A stretch of 64,000 nucleotides of DNA from Allobrachymonas sp. (GTDB taxonomy: Bacteria; Pseudomonadota; Gammaproteobacteria; Burkholderiales; Burkholderiaceae_C). Shown here in pieces: positions 9,466-18,300 of this stretch. Each line of letters begins with the position of its first letter. Within the stretch, counting starts at the first letter, position 1. The stretch spans positions 146,851 to 210,850 of the forward strand of contig JAUMWT010000001.1 of NCBI GenBank assembly GCA_030529505.1, in the 5' to 3' direction. The notes under the pieces are model-generated. The model was not told the origin of the DNA. It was given only the letters and a program-made list of their open reading frames with translations, and ran no database searches. Position numbers and translations under genes: made by a program.

Positions 9466-9497
9466 AAAACGGGCTGCTCCAGCGAGCAGCCCGTTTT
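9466..9497. terminator. Bidirectional intrinsic terminator between purM and deacetylase gene
   Basis: Perfect 14-bp stem AAAACGGGCTGCTC / GAGCAGCCCGTTTT around a CAGC loop (9480-9483), followed by a T-rich run on plus and an A/T-rich end on minus. It sits between two converging genes and can stop transcription from both. Confidence 0.93.
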
Positions 9498-9560
9498 GTT
9501 TTGCATTTGGATTCAACTGTACTCAGTTCAACTCATGAAGCCATGCTAAGCGGCCAAACC

Positions 9561-10514
9561 TCACACATCCGCCAGCGCGCGCAGGTGCGCTTCCACGCTG
9601 CGGGCGAGCGAGCTCAGGTTGTAGCCGCCTTCCAGGCAACTGACGATGCGGCCCTGGCTGTGGCGCTCGGCCACTTCCTTGATGCGGCGCGTCATCCATT
9701 CGTAATCGGCCTCCACCAGGCCCATCTGCCCCATATCGTCTTCGCGGTGGGCGTCAAAGCCTGCGCTGATGAAGATCATTTCGGGCTTGAATTCGTCCAT
9801 GCGCGGGATCCATTGCTTTTCGACAATTTCGCGAATGCCCTCGCCCTTGGTGTAGGCCGGCACAGGGATGTTGAGCAGATTGGGCTCTTCGCGCAACGGC
9901 CCTTCGGGGTAGAAGGGGTGCTGGTAAAAGCTCAGCATCAGGATGCGCTCGTCACCGGCCACGATGTCTTCGGTGCCGTTGCCGTGGTGCACGTCAAAGT
10001 CGATGATGGCCACGCGCTGCAAGCCGTGCCGCGCCACGGCGTATTTGGCGGCAATGCCCACGTTGTTGAAAAAGCAAAAGCCCATGGCCTTGTCGCCGCA
10101 GGCGTGGTGGCCGGGCGGGCGCACGGCGCAAAAGGCGTTTTCCAGTTCGCCGGCCAGCACGGCGTCCACCGCTTCCACCACGGCGCCTGCGGCCAGCAGC
10201 GCGGCACGGTAGGTGTGGCTGTTCATCGAGGTATCGGGGTCGAGCGAGAAATGCTGCGGCTGGCCGGCAGCGATGTCGTCTTCGGCCAGCCAGTCGCCCA
10301 TGCCGCGCATGGCGGCGATGTACATGCGGCGATGCGCCAGCTTGATTTCGGCCAGGTTGGCCGGGCGCGGCTCGCGGCGCTCCAGCGCATCGCCCACGCC
10401 GGTGATGAGCAGGCGGTCTTCAATCGCATCCAGCCGCTCGGGGCATTCGGGGTGGTGATCACCCATTTTGTGCAGCTTGCAATCGGGGTGGGTGTAGTAA
10501 CCAGTCATGCCCAT
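9561..10514 (-). CDS. Histone deacetylase family protein (class II HDAC/acetylpolyamine amidohydrolase type)
   Basis: A 317-residue zinc-dependent deacetylase-fold hydrolase. The conserved blocks are present: HPECPERLDAI near the start, RPPGHHACGDKAMGFCFFNNVGIAA (tandem catalytic His), the zinc-binding block IIDFDVHHGNGTEDI, and SAGFDAHREDDMG. Bacterial relatives act on acetylated lysines or polyamines; the substrate is unknown. The start at 10514 (MGMTGYYTHPDC) is set by a strong GGAGG seven bases upstream; the open frame continues a further 57 codons without family similarity. It is divergent from the MoxR operon and convergent with purM. Confidence 0.93.
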   Translation of the reverse strand: MGMTGYYTHPDCKLHKMGDHHPECPERLDAIEDRLLITGVGDALERREPRPANLAEIKLAHRRMYIAAMRGMGDWLAEDDIAAGQPQHFSLDPDTSMNSHTYRAALLAAGAVVEAVDAVLAGELENAFCAVRPPGHHACGDKAMGFCFFNNVGIAAKYAVARHGLQRVAIIDFDVHHGNGTEDIVAGDERILMLSFYQHPFYPEGPLREEPNLLNIPVPAYTKGEGIREIVEKQWIPRMDEFKPEMIFISAGFDAHREDDMGQMGLVEADYEWMTRRIKEVAERHSQGRIVSCLEGGYNLSSLARSVEAHLRALADV

Positions 10515-10654
10515 GAATTGGCCTCCAGCACTCTTGTTCGCGTTTTTGAATATCGGGGATGGACAAGCCGCCATTCGCTCAAGCGGCGCAAAAAACCACC
10601 GTCGAAACGGCCATGCAGGCCACTTCGTTTTGATTATGTCTTCATAATGAGGCC

Positions 10655-11659
10655 ATGCAGCCCAACACATCTTTACAAAACACACATTCTGCTGCGCCAG
10701 CTGCTGCCAACCAGCAAGCGATCAGCACTCTTTCTGCCGACCAGGCCAACCACCTGTTGCAACGTCTGCTGCAACAGCTCAACCAAGTCATTCTGGGCAA
10801 AGAAGAGGCCGTGGCCAACGCCGTGATCTGCCTGCTGGCCAATGGCCACTTGCTGATCGAAGACGTGCCCGGCGTGGGCAAAACCACGCTGGCCCACACC
10901 CTGGCGCACAGCATGGGCTTGCAATTTGCCCGCGTGCAATTCACGGCCGACCTGATGCCCAGCGACCTGACTGGCGTTTCGATTTACGAGCGCAACAAGG
11001 AACAGTTCGTTTTTCACCCCGGCCCGGTGTTTTCGCAAGTGCTGCTGGCCGATGAGATCAACCGCGCCAGCCCCAAAGCGCAAAGCGCCCTGCTTGAGGC
11101 GATGGAAGAGCGCCAGGTCAGTGCCGAAGGCAAAACCTACGCCCTGCCCCGCCCCTTTTTCGTGATTGCCACGCAAAACCCGCTGGAACAACGCGGCACC
11201 CAGCCCCTGCCTGAATCGCAGCTCGATCGCTTTTTGATGCGCATCAGCCTGGGCTACCCCGATCGCGCGGCCGAATACGGCCTGCTGGCGGGCACCGCCC
11301 GGCGTGACTTGCTGCAAGGCCTGCAGCCCGTGATGCAGCCCGCCGATTTGCTGCAACTACAAGCCTTGGTGCACAACATCCATGCGGCAGATGCCCTCAT
11401 CCATTACCTGCAAGACCTGCTGGCCGCCACCCGCAACGGGCAATGGTTCGAGCAGGGTTTAAGCCCGCGCGCCGGGTTGGGCATTTTGCGGGCAGCCAAG
11501 GCGCACGCCCTGCTGGCGCAGCGCCATTTCGTCACGCCAGACGATGTGCAAGCCGTGCTGCCGCAAACCGCCGCGCACCGACTGGTGCCCCTTGGCCACG
11601 CGGGGCGTGGTGCCATCGAGCAGGTGCGCGCCATGATCGCTGCCGTGCCGCTGGCGTGA
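10655..11659 (+). CDS. MoxR family AAA+ ATPase
   Basis: A 334-residue MoxR-type AAA+ chaperone ATPase. Walker A is PGVGKTT at about residues 72-78, Walker B is LLADEINRA at about 129-137, and sensor 1 is FVIATQNP followed by GTQPLPESQLDRFLMRI. MoxR proteins help mature or activate partner proteins with VWA or DUF58 domains. It is followed directly by a DUF58 gene and a TgpA-type transglutaminase, the classic three-gene arrangement, so these almost certainly form an operon. The first 45 residues are a variable low-complexity lead. Confidence 0.94.
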   Translation: MQPNTSLQNTHSAAPAAANQQAISTLSADQANHLLQRLLQQLNQVILGKEEAVANAVICLLANGHLLIEDVPGVGKTTLAHTLAHSMGLQFARVQFTADLMPSDLTGVSIYERNKEQFVFHPGPVFSQVLLADEINRASPKAQSALLEAMEERQVSAEGKTYALPRPFFVIATQNPLEQRGTQPLPESQLDRFLMRISLGYPDRAAEYGLLAGTARRDLLQGLQPVMQPADLLQLQALVHNIHAADALIHYLQDLLAATRNGQWFEQGLSPRAGLGILRAAKAHALLAQRHFVTPDDVQAVLPQTAAHRLVPLGHAGRGAIEQVRAMIAAVPLA

Positions 11660-11724
11660 TGCCTTTTCTGATGCGCTCTGATGCTTTTTGATGCCATCTG
11701 ACTTCACCCGCATCAGCCGCTGCC

Positions 11725-13008
11725 ATGCCTAGCCCCAAGCCTTCCCCCGCTAACCCTGCCACTCCCGCCAACGCCACAAGCAGCGCGGCGGCGGATGCAA
11801 CAGCGGCCAGCACAAGCTGGTTGCGGCGCGCATTCCGCAAAGCCCCTCGCCCCGCAAAACCGCGCAAGCCCGGCTGGCGCGCGCGCTTGCAGCAATGGTT
11901 CTGGGCGCGCCTGCCCCGGCGCGACAGCACCGTGCTGCAACAGCGCAACCTCTACATCCTGCCCACAGGCGCGGGCTGGCTGCTGCTGGCCACCCTGCTC
12001 GCGCTGCTGATCGCCTCCATCAACTACCAACTCAATCTGGGCTATCTGCTCACCTTCTTGATTACGGGTTGCGCCGTCATCAGCGTGCCGATGACGCACA
12101 ACACCCTGCGCGGCCTGCAAGCCCACATCCGTCCGCCTGCACCGCAATACGCGGGCCGCCCCGTGCTGCTGGACGTGCACTTGCACAACCCCGCCAAGCG
12201 CAGGCGCTTCGGCCTGGGGCTGCGCTTGCAAGAGGCGGCTCGGCCAGAAGCCGCCAACACCTTGGACGAGATGAGCTGGCTTGACTGCGCGCCCCAATCC
12301 ACCCACAGCGTGCAACTGGCCTGGCAGCAGGCGCAACGCGGCTGGCACGATTTGCCGCTGATTCATTTGGAAACGCGCTTTCCCCTGGGCGTGTTCCGCG
12401 TGTGGAGCGTGTGGCGGCCCGATGCGCAAGTGCTGCTCTACCCCACGCCCGAAACACCGGCCCCCGCCCTGCCCGCCCACGGCGGCCAGCCGCCGCAAGA
12501 AGCCCCGCCGCCCGCCAGCAGCCTGCACGCGGGCGCATCCGACGAATTGCCCGAAGACATTCGCCCCTACCAGCGCGGCGATTCGCCGCGCCACATCCTC
12601 TGGAAAAAAGTGGCGCAAACCGGCGAACTGTTCAGCCGCGAAAGCCGCCGCCCCAGCAGCCCCGATTTGTGGCTGGACTTTGACGCGGCCGAGCCACAGC
12701 GCGGCAGCGAAGCCGCGCTGAGCCGCCTGTGCGCCTGGGTGCAAGCCGCCAGCGAGCAAGACCAGCCCTTTGGCCTGCGCCTGCCACCCGCTGCGGGCCA
12801 GCCCGCCGTGCTGCTGGCCCCGGCCGTGGGCGAAGCGCACCGCCAACGCTGCCTGCAAGCCCTGGCTGAATGGGGGCTGCCACCCGCGCGGGTGCAAGTT
12901 GCCCCACCCAGCAGCGCACACACTGCAACAACTGCGGCTGCATCCGCCCCGGCAACCCCAGGCGCTGTTCAAACAAGCGCAGCCAGCCACACGGAAAAGC
13001 GCCTGTGA
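11725..13008 (+). CDS. DUF58 domain-containing protein
   Basis: A 427-residue membrane-anchored protein. A basic Ala/Pro-rich N-terminal tail (1-70) leads into two membrane helices (ILPTGAGWLLLATLLALLIASINYQLNLGYLLTFLITGCAV), then an extracytoplasmic-type beta region, and the DUF58 core with the signature YQRGDSPRHILWKKVAQTGELFSRE around residues 285-310. DUF58 proteins are partners of MoxR ATPases; the biochemical role is unknown. It overlaps the next gene by a GTGA junction, indicating translational coupling. Confidence 0.92.
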   Translation: MPSPKPSPANPATPANATSSAAADATAASTSWLRRAFRKAPRPAKPRKPGWRARLQQWFWARLPRRDSTVLQQRNLYILPTGAGWLLLATLLALLIASINYQLNLGYLLTFLITGCAVISVPMTHNTLRGLQAHIRPPAPQYAGRPVLLDVHLHNPAKRRRFGLGLRLQEAARPEAANTLDEMSWLDCAPQSTHSVQLAWQQAQRGWHDLPLIHLETRFPLGVFRVWSVWRPDAQVLLYPTPETPAPALPAHGGQPPQEAPPPASSLHAGASDELPEDIRPYQRGDSPRHILWKKVAQTGELFSRESRRPSSPDLWLDFDAAEPQRGSEAALSRLCAWVQAASEQDQPFGLRLPPAAGQPAVLLAPAVGEAHRQRCLQALAEWGLPPARVQVAPPSSAHTATTAAASAPATPGAVQTSAASHTEKRL

Positions 13009-15221
13009 AAAATACACAAACTCCTGCCTCAACTACGCCCGGCCAGCGCCCAAAGCGCAGCCGGGCTTGGCCTGGGGCACCACTTTGGACGCAAACGGGC
13101 GCACTGGCGCGCGAAAGCCGTGACACCTTGTTTTTGCTGGCCATCATCGGCTGGATCGTGCTGATGCAAGCGCCCCACATGCCCTGGGCCAGCACCGTGT
13201 TTTGCGGCGCGGTGCTGATTTGGCGCGCCTGGCTCACCCTGCGGCAAAAGCCCGCGCCTTCGCGATGGCTGGTGATTGGCCTCTTGCTGCTGGCGCTGAG
13301 CATCACGGCCGCGCAGTTCCGCACCATCCTGGGGCGCGAGGCGGGCAGCGCGCTGATCCTGCTGCTGCTCACCCTCAAAACGCTCGAGATCAAAGCCCGG
13401 CGCGACACTTTCGTGATCTTTTTTCTGGGCTTTTTCACGCTGCTGAGCCACTTTCTGTTCTCGCAATCGCTGCTCACGGCCGTGGGCATTCTGCTGGGCG
13501 TGCTGGCCCTGCTCACGGCCCTGGTCAATGCGCACATGCCTGCGGGCTACCCGCCGTTGCGCCAGGCCCTGCTCATCGCGCTGCGCATGGCTGCTTTGGG
13601 CACGCCCATCATGCTGGCGCTGTTCATGCTGTTTCCGCGCTTTGCCCCGCTGTGGGGCTTGCCCGCCAACGACCGCGCCAAAACCGGCCTGAGCAACGAC
13701 ATGACCGTGGGCAACATCGCCGAGCTGGCGCAAGACGACAGCATCGCCTTTCGCGTGCGTTTTGATGGCCCCCTGCCGCCGCGGCAAGCCCTGTACTTTC
13801 GCGGCCCGGTGCTGGATCGCCTGAACGGGCAAAAGTGGGAAGGCAGCGGCTTTCCGATGATGCCCGATGCCAAACGCAGCAACGCCGCCGCCACCCAGGC
13901 GCCCGAGCTGGTGAGCTACGAAGTCTTGCTGCAACCGCACCAGTTGCAATGGCTGCTCACGCTCGATGTGGCGCTGGAGCGCCCCGCCCTGCCCCCCGGC
14001 TGGCGCGCGCTGCAAATGCGCTCGCTGGAATGGGTGAGCCAGCGCCCCGTGGTGGACGTGCTGCGCTACCGCGCGCGCAGCCAGATCAATCACCACGCCG
14101 ATGCCGATCTGCCGGCACCCTATCTGCGCCCTTACCTCACGCTGCCGCCGGGCCTGAACCCGCGCACGCGCGAACTGGCCCAACAGTGGCTGGCCAGCCC
14201 CGCCCTGGCCCAAGCCGGCCCCGAACAGAAAATCGCCGCCGTGCTGCAACACCTGCGCACGGGCGGCTACAGCTACACGCTGGCCCCGGGCCTCACGGGC
14301 GAACACGCCGCCGACGCCTTCTGGTTCGACAGCAAACAGGGCTTTTGCGAACACATCGCCAACGCCTTTGTGGTGCTGATGCGGCAGATGCACATCCCCG
14401 CGCGCATCGTCACCGGCTACCAGGGCGGCGAAGTCAACCCCGTGGACGGCATGCTCACCGTGCGCCAAAGCGATGCCCACGCCTGGGCCGAGGTCTGGCT
14501 GCCGCAAAAGGGCTGGGTGCGCATCGACCCCACGGCTTCCGTCTCGCCCAGCCGGGTGGAGGATTTCGCCCGCCTGCAAGCACGCGGCGCAGTGGGCGAT
14601 GCCGTGCATACCCTCAACCCCGAATTGGCTGGCGTCTTGCAACGCAGCCTGCAAAGCCTGCGCAGCCTGTGGGACGCCACCAACACGCGCTGGAACAACT
14701 GGGTGCTCAATTACACGCAAGACCGGCAGATGGATTTGCTGCGCCAACTGGGCTTTGCCAACATCAGCTGGACGACGCTGGTGCAATTGCTCGGTGCGGC
14801 GCTGATTGGGCTGGCCGCCCTGGTGGGCCTGTGGGCTTGGCTGGCGCAAAGCCGGCAAGACCCCTGGCTGCACACCCTGCATCTGGCCCGCAAACGCTTG
14901 TTGAACATGGACCTGCCACTGCCTGCTACGCTGGCCCACAGCCCGGCCCTGACGCCACGGCAATTGCTGCAACAGTTGGAGCGAGCGCGACTTGAACAGG
15001 CGCAGCGCGAACAAGCACCGCCACCGGCAGCCGATGCGCCTTGGCAGGCCTGGCGGCAATGGCTGCTGGCGCTCGAAGACCTGCGCTACGCGCCTGCTAC
15101 CGATGCAAACACCAGCGGCCAGCCTCCGAGCAAGGCGCTGAAAGCCCTCAAAACCCAATTGCGGCGCTTGCCCCGGCTGCCAGCACAGCAGGCGAAAGCC
15201 AGTGCCAAGAGCAGTGCATAA
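13005..15221 (+). CDS. TgpA-type transglutaminase family membrane protein (DUF3488 / transglutaminase core / DUF4129)
   Basis: A 738-residue inner-membrane protein of the TgpA family. About six N-terminal membrane helices (DUF3488, to about residue 235) are followed by a large periplasmic transglutaminase-like domain with Cys in QGFCEHIANAFVVLMR (about 447), His in SDAHAWAEVWL (about 491) and Asp in WVRIDPTA (about 508). A further membrane helix (about 595-615) and a C-terminal DUF4129-like segment follow. Pseudomonas TgpA is essential and linked to the cell envelope. The GTG at 13005, overlapping the DUF58 stop, is the chosen start; there is no nearby ATG. It completes the MoxR-DUF58-TgpA operon. 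Confidence 0.92.
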   Translation: MKNTQTPASTTPGQRPKRSRAWPGAPLWTQTGALARESRDTLFLLAIIGWIVLMQAPHMPWASTVFCGAVLIWRAWLTLRQKPAPSRWLVIGLLLLALSITAAQFRTILGREAGSALILLLLTLKTLEIKARRDTFVIFFLGFFTLLSHFLFSQSLLTAVGILLGVLALLTALVNAHMPAGYPPLRQALLIALRMAALGTPIMLALFMLFPRFAPLWGLPANDRAKTGLSNDMTVGNIAELAQDDSIAFRVRFDGPLPPRQALYFRGPVLDRLNGQKWEGSGFPMMPDAKRSNAAATQAPELVSYEVLLQPHQLQWLLTLDVALERPALPPGWRALQMRSLEWVSQRPVVDVLRYRARSQINHHADADLPAPYLRPYLTLPPGLNPRTRELAQQWLASPALAQAGPEQKIAAVLQHLRTGGYSYTLAPGLTGEHAADAFWFDSKQGFCEHIANAFVVLMRQMHIPARIVTGYQGGEVNPVDGMLTVRQSDAHAWAEVWLPQKGWVRIDPTASVSPSRVEDFARLQARGAVGDAVHTLNPELAGVLQRSLQSLRSLWDATNTRWNNWVLNYTQDRQMDLLRQLGFANISWTTLVQLLGAALIGLAALVGLWAWLAQSRQDPWLHTLHLARKRLLNMDLPLPATLAHSPALTPRQLLQQLERARLEQAQREQAPPPAADAPWQAWRQWLLALEDLRYAPATDANTSGQPPSKALKALKTQLRRLPRLPAQQAKASAKSSA

Positions 15222-15349
15222 ACGTTTTTCCCCAAAGCCGCGCACCGACCACACCGCCTCGCCCAACACGGCAATCAGCACAGCGCAAAGGCCGCTTCAA
15301 ACGCTCGTTCAACAAGCACCTACAAACACCTGCCAGATAATGCAGGGTT

Positions 15350-18300
15350 TTGTTTTTTGCTGCCGCAGGTGCGCGCTTGGCTACCGACATCACCCTCACC
15401 TTTCCCGAATCCCTGCCCGTCTCGGCGCGCCGCGCCGAGATCGAGGCGGCGCTGCGCGCGCACCAGGTCATCATCGTTTGCGGCGAGACCGGCTCGGGCA
15501 AGACCACGCAGTTGCCCAAGATCGCGCTGGCGCTGGGCCGCGGCAAGCTCAATGCCAAGCCGGGCGAAAAAGGCAAGCTCATCGGCCACACGCAGCCGCG
15601 CCGCATCGCCGCCAGCAGCGTGGCCAAGCGCATTGCCGAAGAGCTGAACACGCCCCTGGGCAAAGTAGCGGGCTACAAGGTGCGCTTCAACGACCGGCTC
15701 TCGCCGGGTGCCAGCATCAAGCTGATGACCGACGGCATCTTGCTGGCCGAAACGCAGACCGACCCGCTACTCAAAGCCTACGACACCCTCATCATCGACG
15801 AGGCGCACGAGCGCAGCCTGAACATCGACTTTCTGCTGGGCTACATCAAGCAGATCCTGCCGCGCCGACCCGACCTCAAGGTCATCGTCACCTCGGCCAC
15901 CATCGATGCCGAGCGTTTTGCCAAACACTTTGAAAGTATCAAAGGCCCCGCGCCCGTGCTCATGGTGTCGGGCCGCACCTACCCCATGGAGCAACGCTGG
16001 CGGCCTTTTGAAGAAAGCCGAGACTACGGCTTGAACGAGGCCATTGCCGACGCGGTGGATGAACTCTGGGCCGGCAATGCCAGCGGCGACATCCTCGTCT
16101 TTTTGCCCGGCGAGCGCGAGATTCGCGAAGCCGCCGACCACCTGCGCGCGCACCTGGCGCACAGCCCGCTCACGCGCACGGCCGAGGTGCTGCCGCTGTT
16201 CGCGCGCCTGAGCCAGGCCGAGCAAGACCGCGTGTTCGATGCGCACGGCCACCGCCGCATCGTGCTGGCCACCAACGTGGCCGAAACCTCGCTCACCGTG
16301 CCCGGCATCCGCTACGTGATCGATGCGGGCACGGCGCGCGTCAAGCGCTACAGCTACCGCAGCAAGGTGGAGCAGTTGCTGGTGGAACCCATCAGCCAGG
16401 CCGCGGCCAACCAGCGCGCGGGCCGCTGCGGGCGCGTGGCCGATGGCATCTGCATCCGCCTGTACGACGAGAAGGACTTTGCCGGCCGCCCGCGTTTCAC
16501 CGATCCGGAAATCCTGCGCTCGTCACTCGCAGGCGTGATTCTGCGCATGAAAAGCCTGCACCTGCTGGGCGCGGGCGGGCGGGTGGAAGATTTCCCTTTC
16601 CTGCAAGCGCCCTCGGGCCGTGCCATTGCCGACGGCTACCAGCTGCTGACCGAGCTGGGCGCGGTGGACGAGGCGGGCGAACTGACATCACTGGGCCAGG
16701 AGCTGGCCCGCCTGCCGCTGGACCCGCGCGTGGGCCGCATGATTCTGGCAGGCCGCGAGCGTGGCGCGCTGCGCGAAGTGCTCATCATCGCCAGTGCGCT
16801 CAGCGTGCAAGACGTGCGCGACCGGCCACTCGGGCAAGAGGCGCAGGCCGACCAGCAGCACGCCAAGTTCGACGACGAGAAAAGCGAATTCAACGGCTAC
16901 CTGCGCCTGTGGCAATGGCTGCACGATGCACGCGGCGGCCAGGCGCCGCGCACCCGGCGCGAGATGCAGGCACAGATACAGGGCAAACAAGGCAGCGCGC
17001 CCAGCAAAGCCCGCGCCGCCGTGCTGCCCGTGGCCCAGCGCGCCGCGCAAGCCCTGGCTGCCGCCCGCGCGGCCCTGGGCGAAAACGCAGCCAGCCCCGC
17101 TGCAGCGGCAACTCCATCCGCGCCCACGCACAAACTCAGCAACCGCCAGTACGAAAACCTGCTGCGCCAGAACTACATCAACGTGCGCCGCGTGCGCGAA
17201 TGGCGCGACATCCACACCCAGCTGCACACCGTGGTGGCCGAGCACAGGTGGAAAGAGAACGCCCGTCCGGCGCCGGGCCGCCCCAAGCCGGACGCGGCCC
17301 CCTCGGGGGGCAGCGCAATACGCGAAGCGATGGAGCGTGGGGGCACTTTTTCAGCAGGCTACGAGGCCGTGCACAAAAGCCTGCTCGCCGGCCTGCTGGG
17401 CAACGTGGGTTGCAAGATCGAAGATGGCAGCAACGCCCACAGCCCGGCCCACGGCGGCAAGCCGGCCAGCAACAAAAGCCCCGGCAGCAGCGAATACCTG
17501 GGCGCGCGCGGCATCAAGTTCCACCGCCACCCCGGCGCACACCTGAGCAAGAAGCCGGGCAAGTGGATCGTCTGCGCGGAACTCGTGGAAACCACGCGCT
17601 TGTACGGCCGCGGCATCGCCAGCATCGAACCGCAGTGGCTGGAGGAGGTGGGCGGCCACCTGCTCAAAAAACAATTGCTCGACCCGCATTGGGAGAAGAA
17701 ATCCGGCGAGGCCGTGGCGCTGGAGCGTGCCACGCTCTACGGCCTGGTGGTGTACAGCGGGCGGCGCATGCGCTACGCCCTGGCCGACCCGGCAGGCGCG
17801 CGCGAACTGCTGATCCGCGAAGCGCTGGTGGGCGGCGAATGGCCCGACGACTGGGCCCGCGCCCTGCCTTTCTTGCCCGCCAACCGCAAGCTCATCGCGC
17901 AGGTCGAGGCCATTGAACACAAAAGCCGCCGGCAAGACGTGCTGGTGGACGAGGAACTCATCTTCGCCTTTTACGACCAGCACCTGCCCGAACACATCAG
18001 CAGCGGGCGCGAGCTGCAGGCCTGGTACAAGCAGGCAGCCCAGGCGCAGCCGCGCCTGCTCATGCTCAGCAAAGAAGAGCTGATGCGGCACGAGGCCGCA
18101 GGCATCACCACCGATGCCTTCCCAAAAATCATCCGCTTAGGGGGCGTGGATTGCGCCGCCCGCTACCTGCACGCGCCGGGCGACGCCAAGGACGGCCTCA
18201 CCGTCACCGTGCCGCTGTTCGTGCTCAACCAGGTCAGCGAGGCCCGCAGCGAATGGCTGGTGCCCGGCATGCTCAAGGAAAAGATCCAGGCCCTGCTCAA

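Noticed and set aside
13029-15281. Open frame of 750 codons on the minus strand
   Set aside because: Antisense to the TgpA-type gene, His/Gln/Arg-rich with no motifs; a shadow of GC-rich codons.
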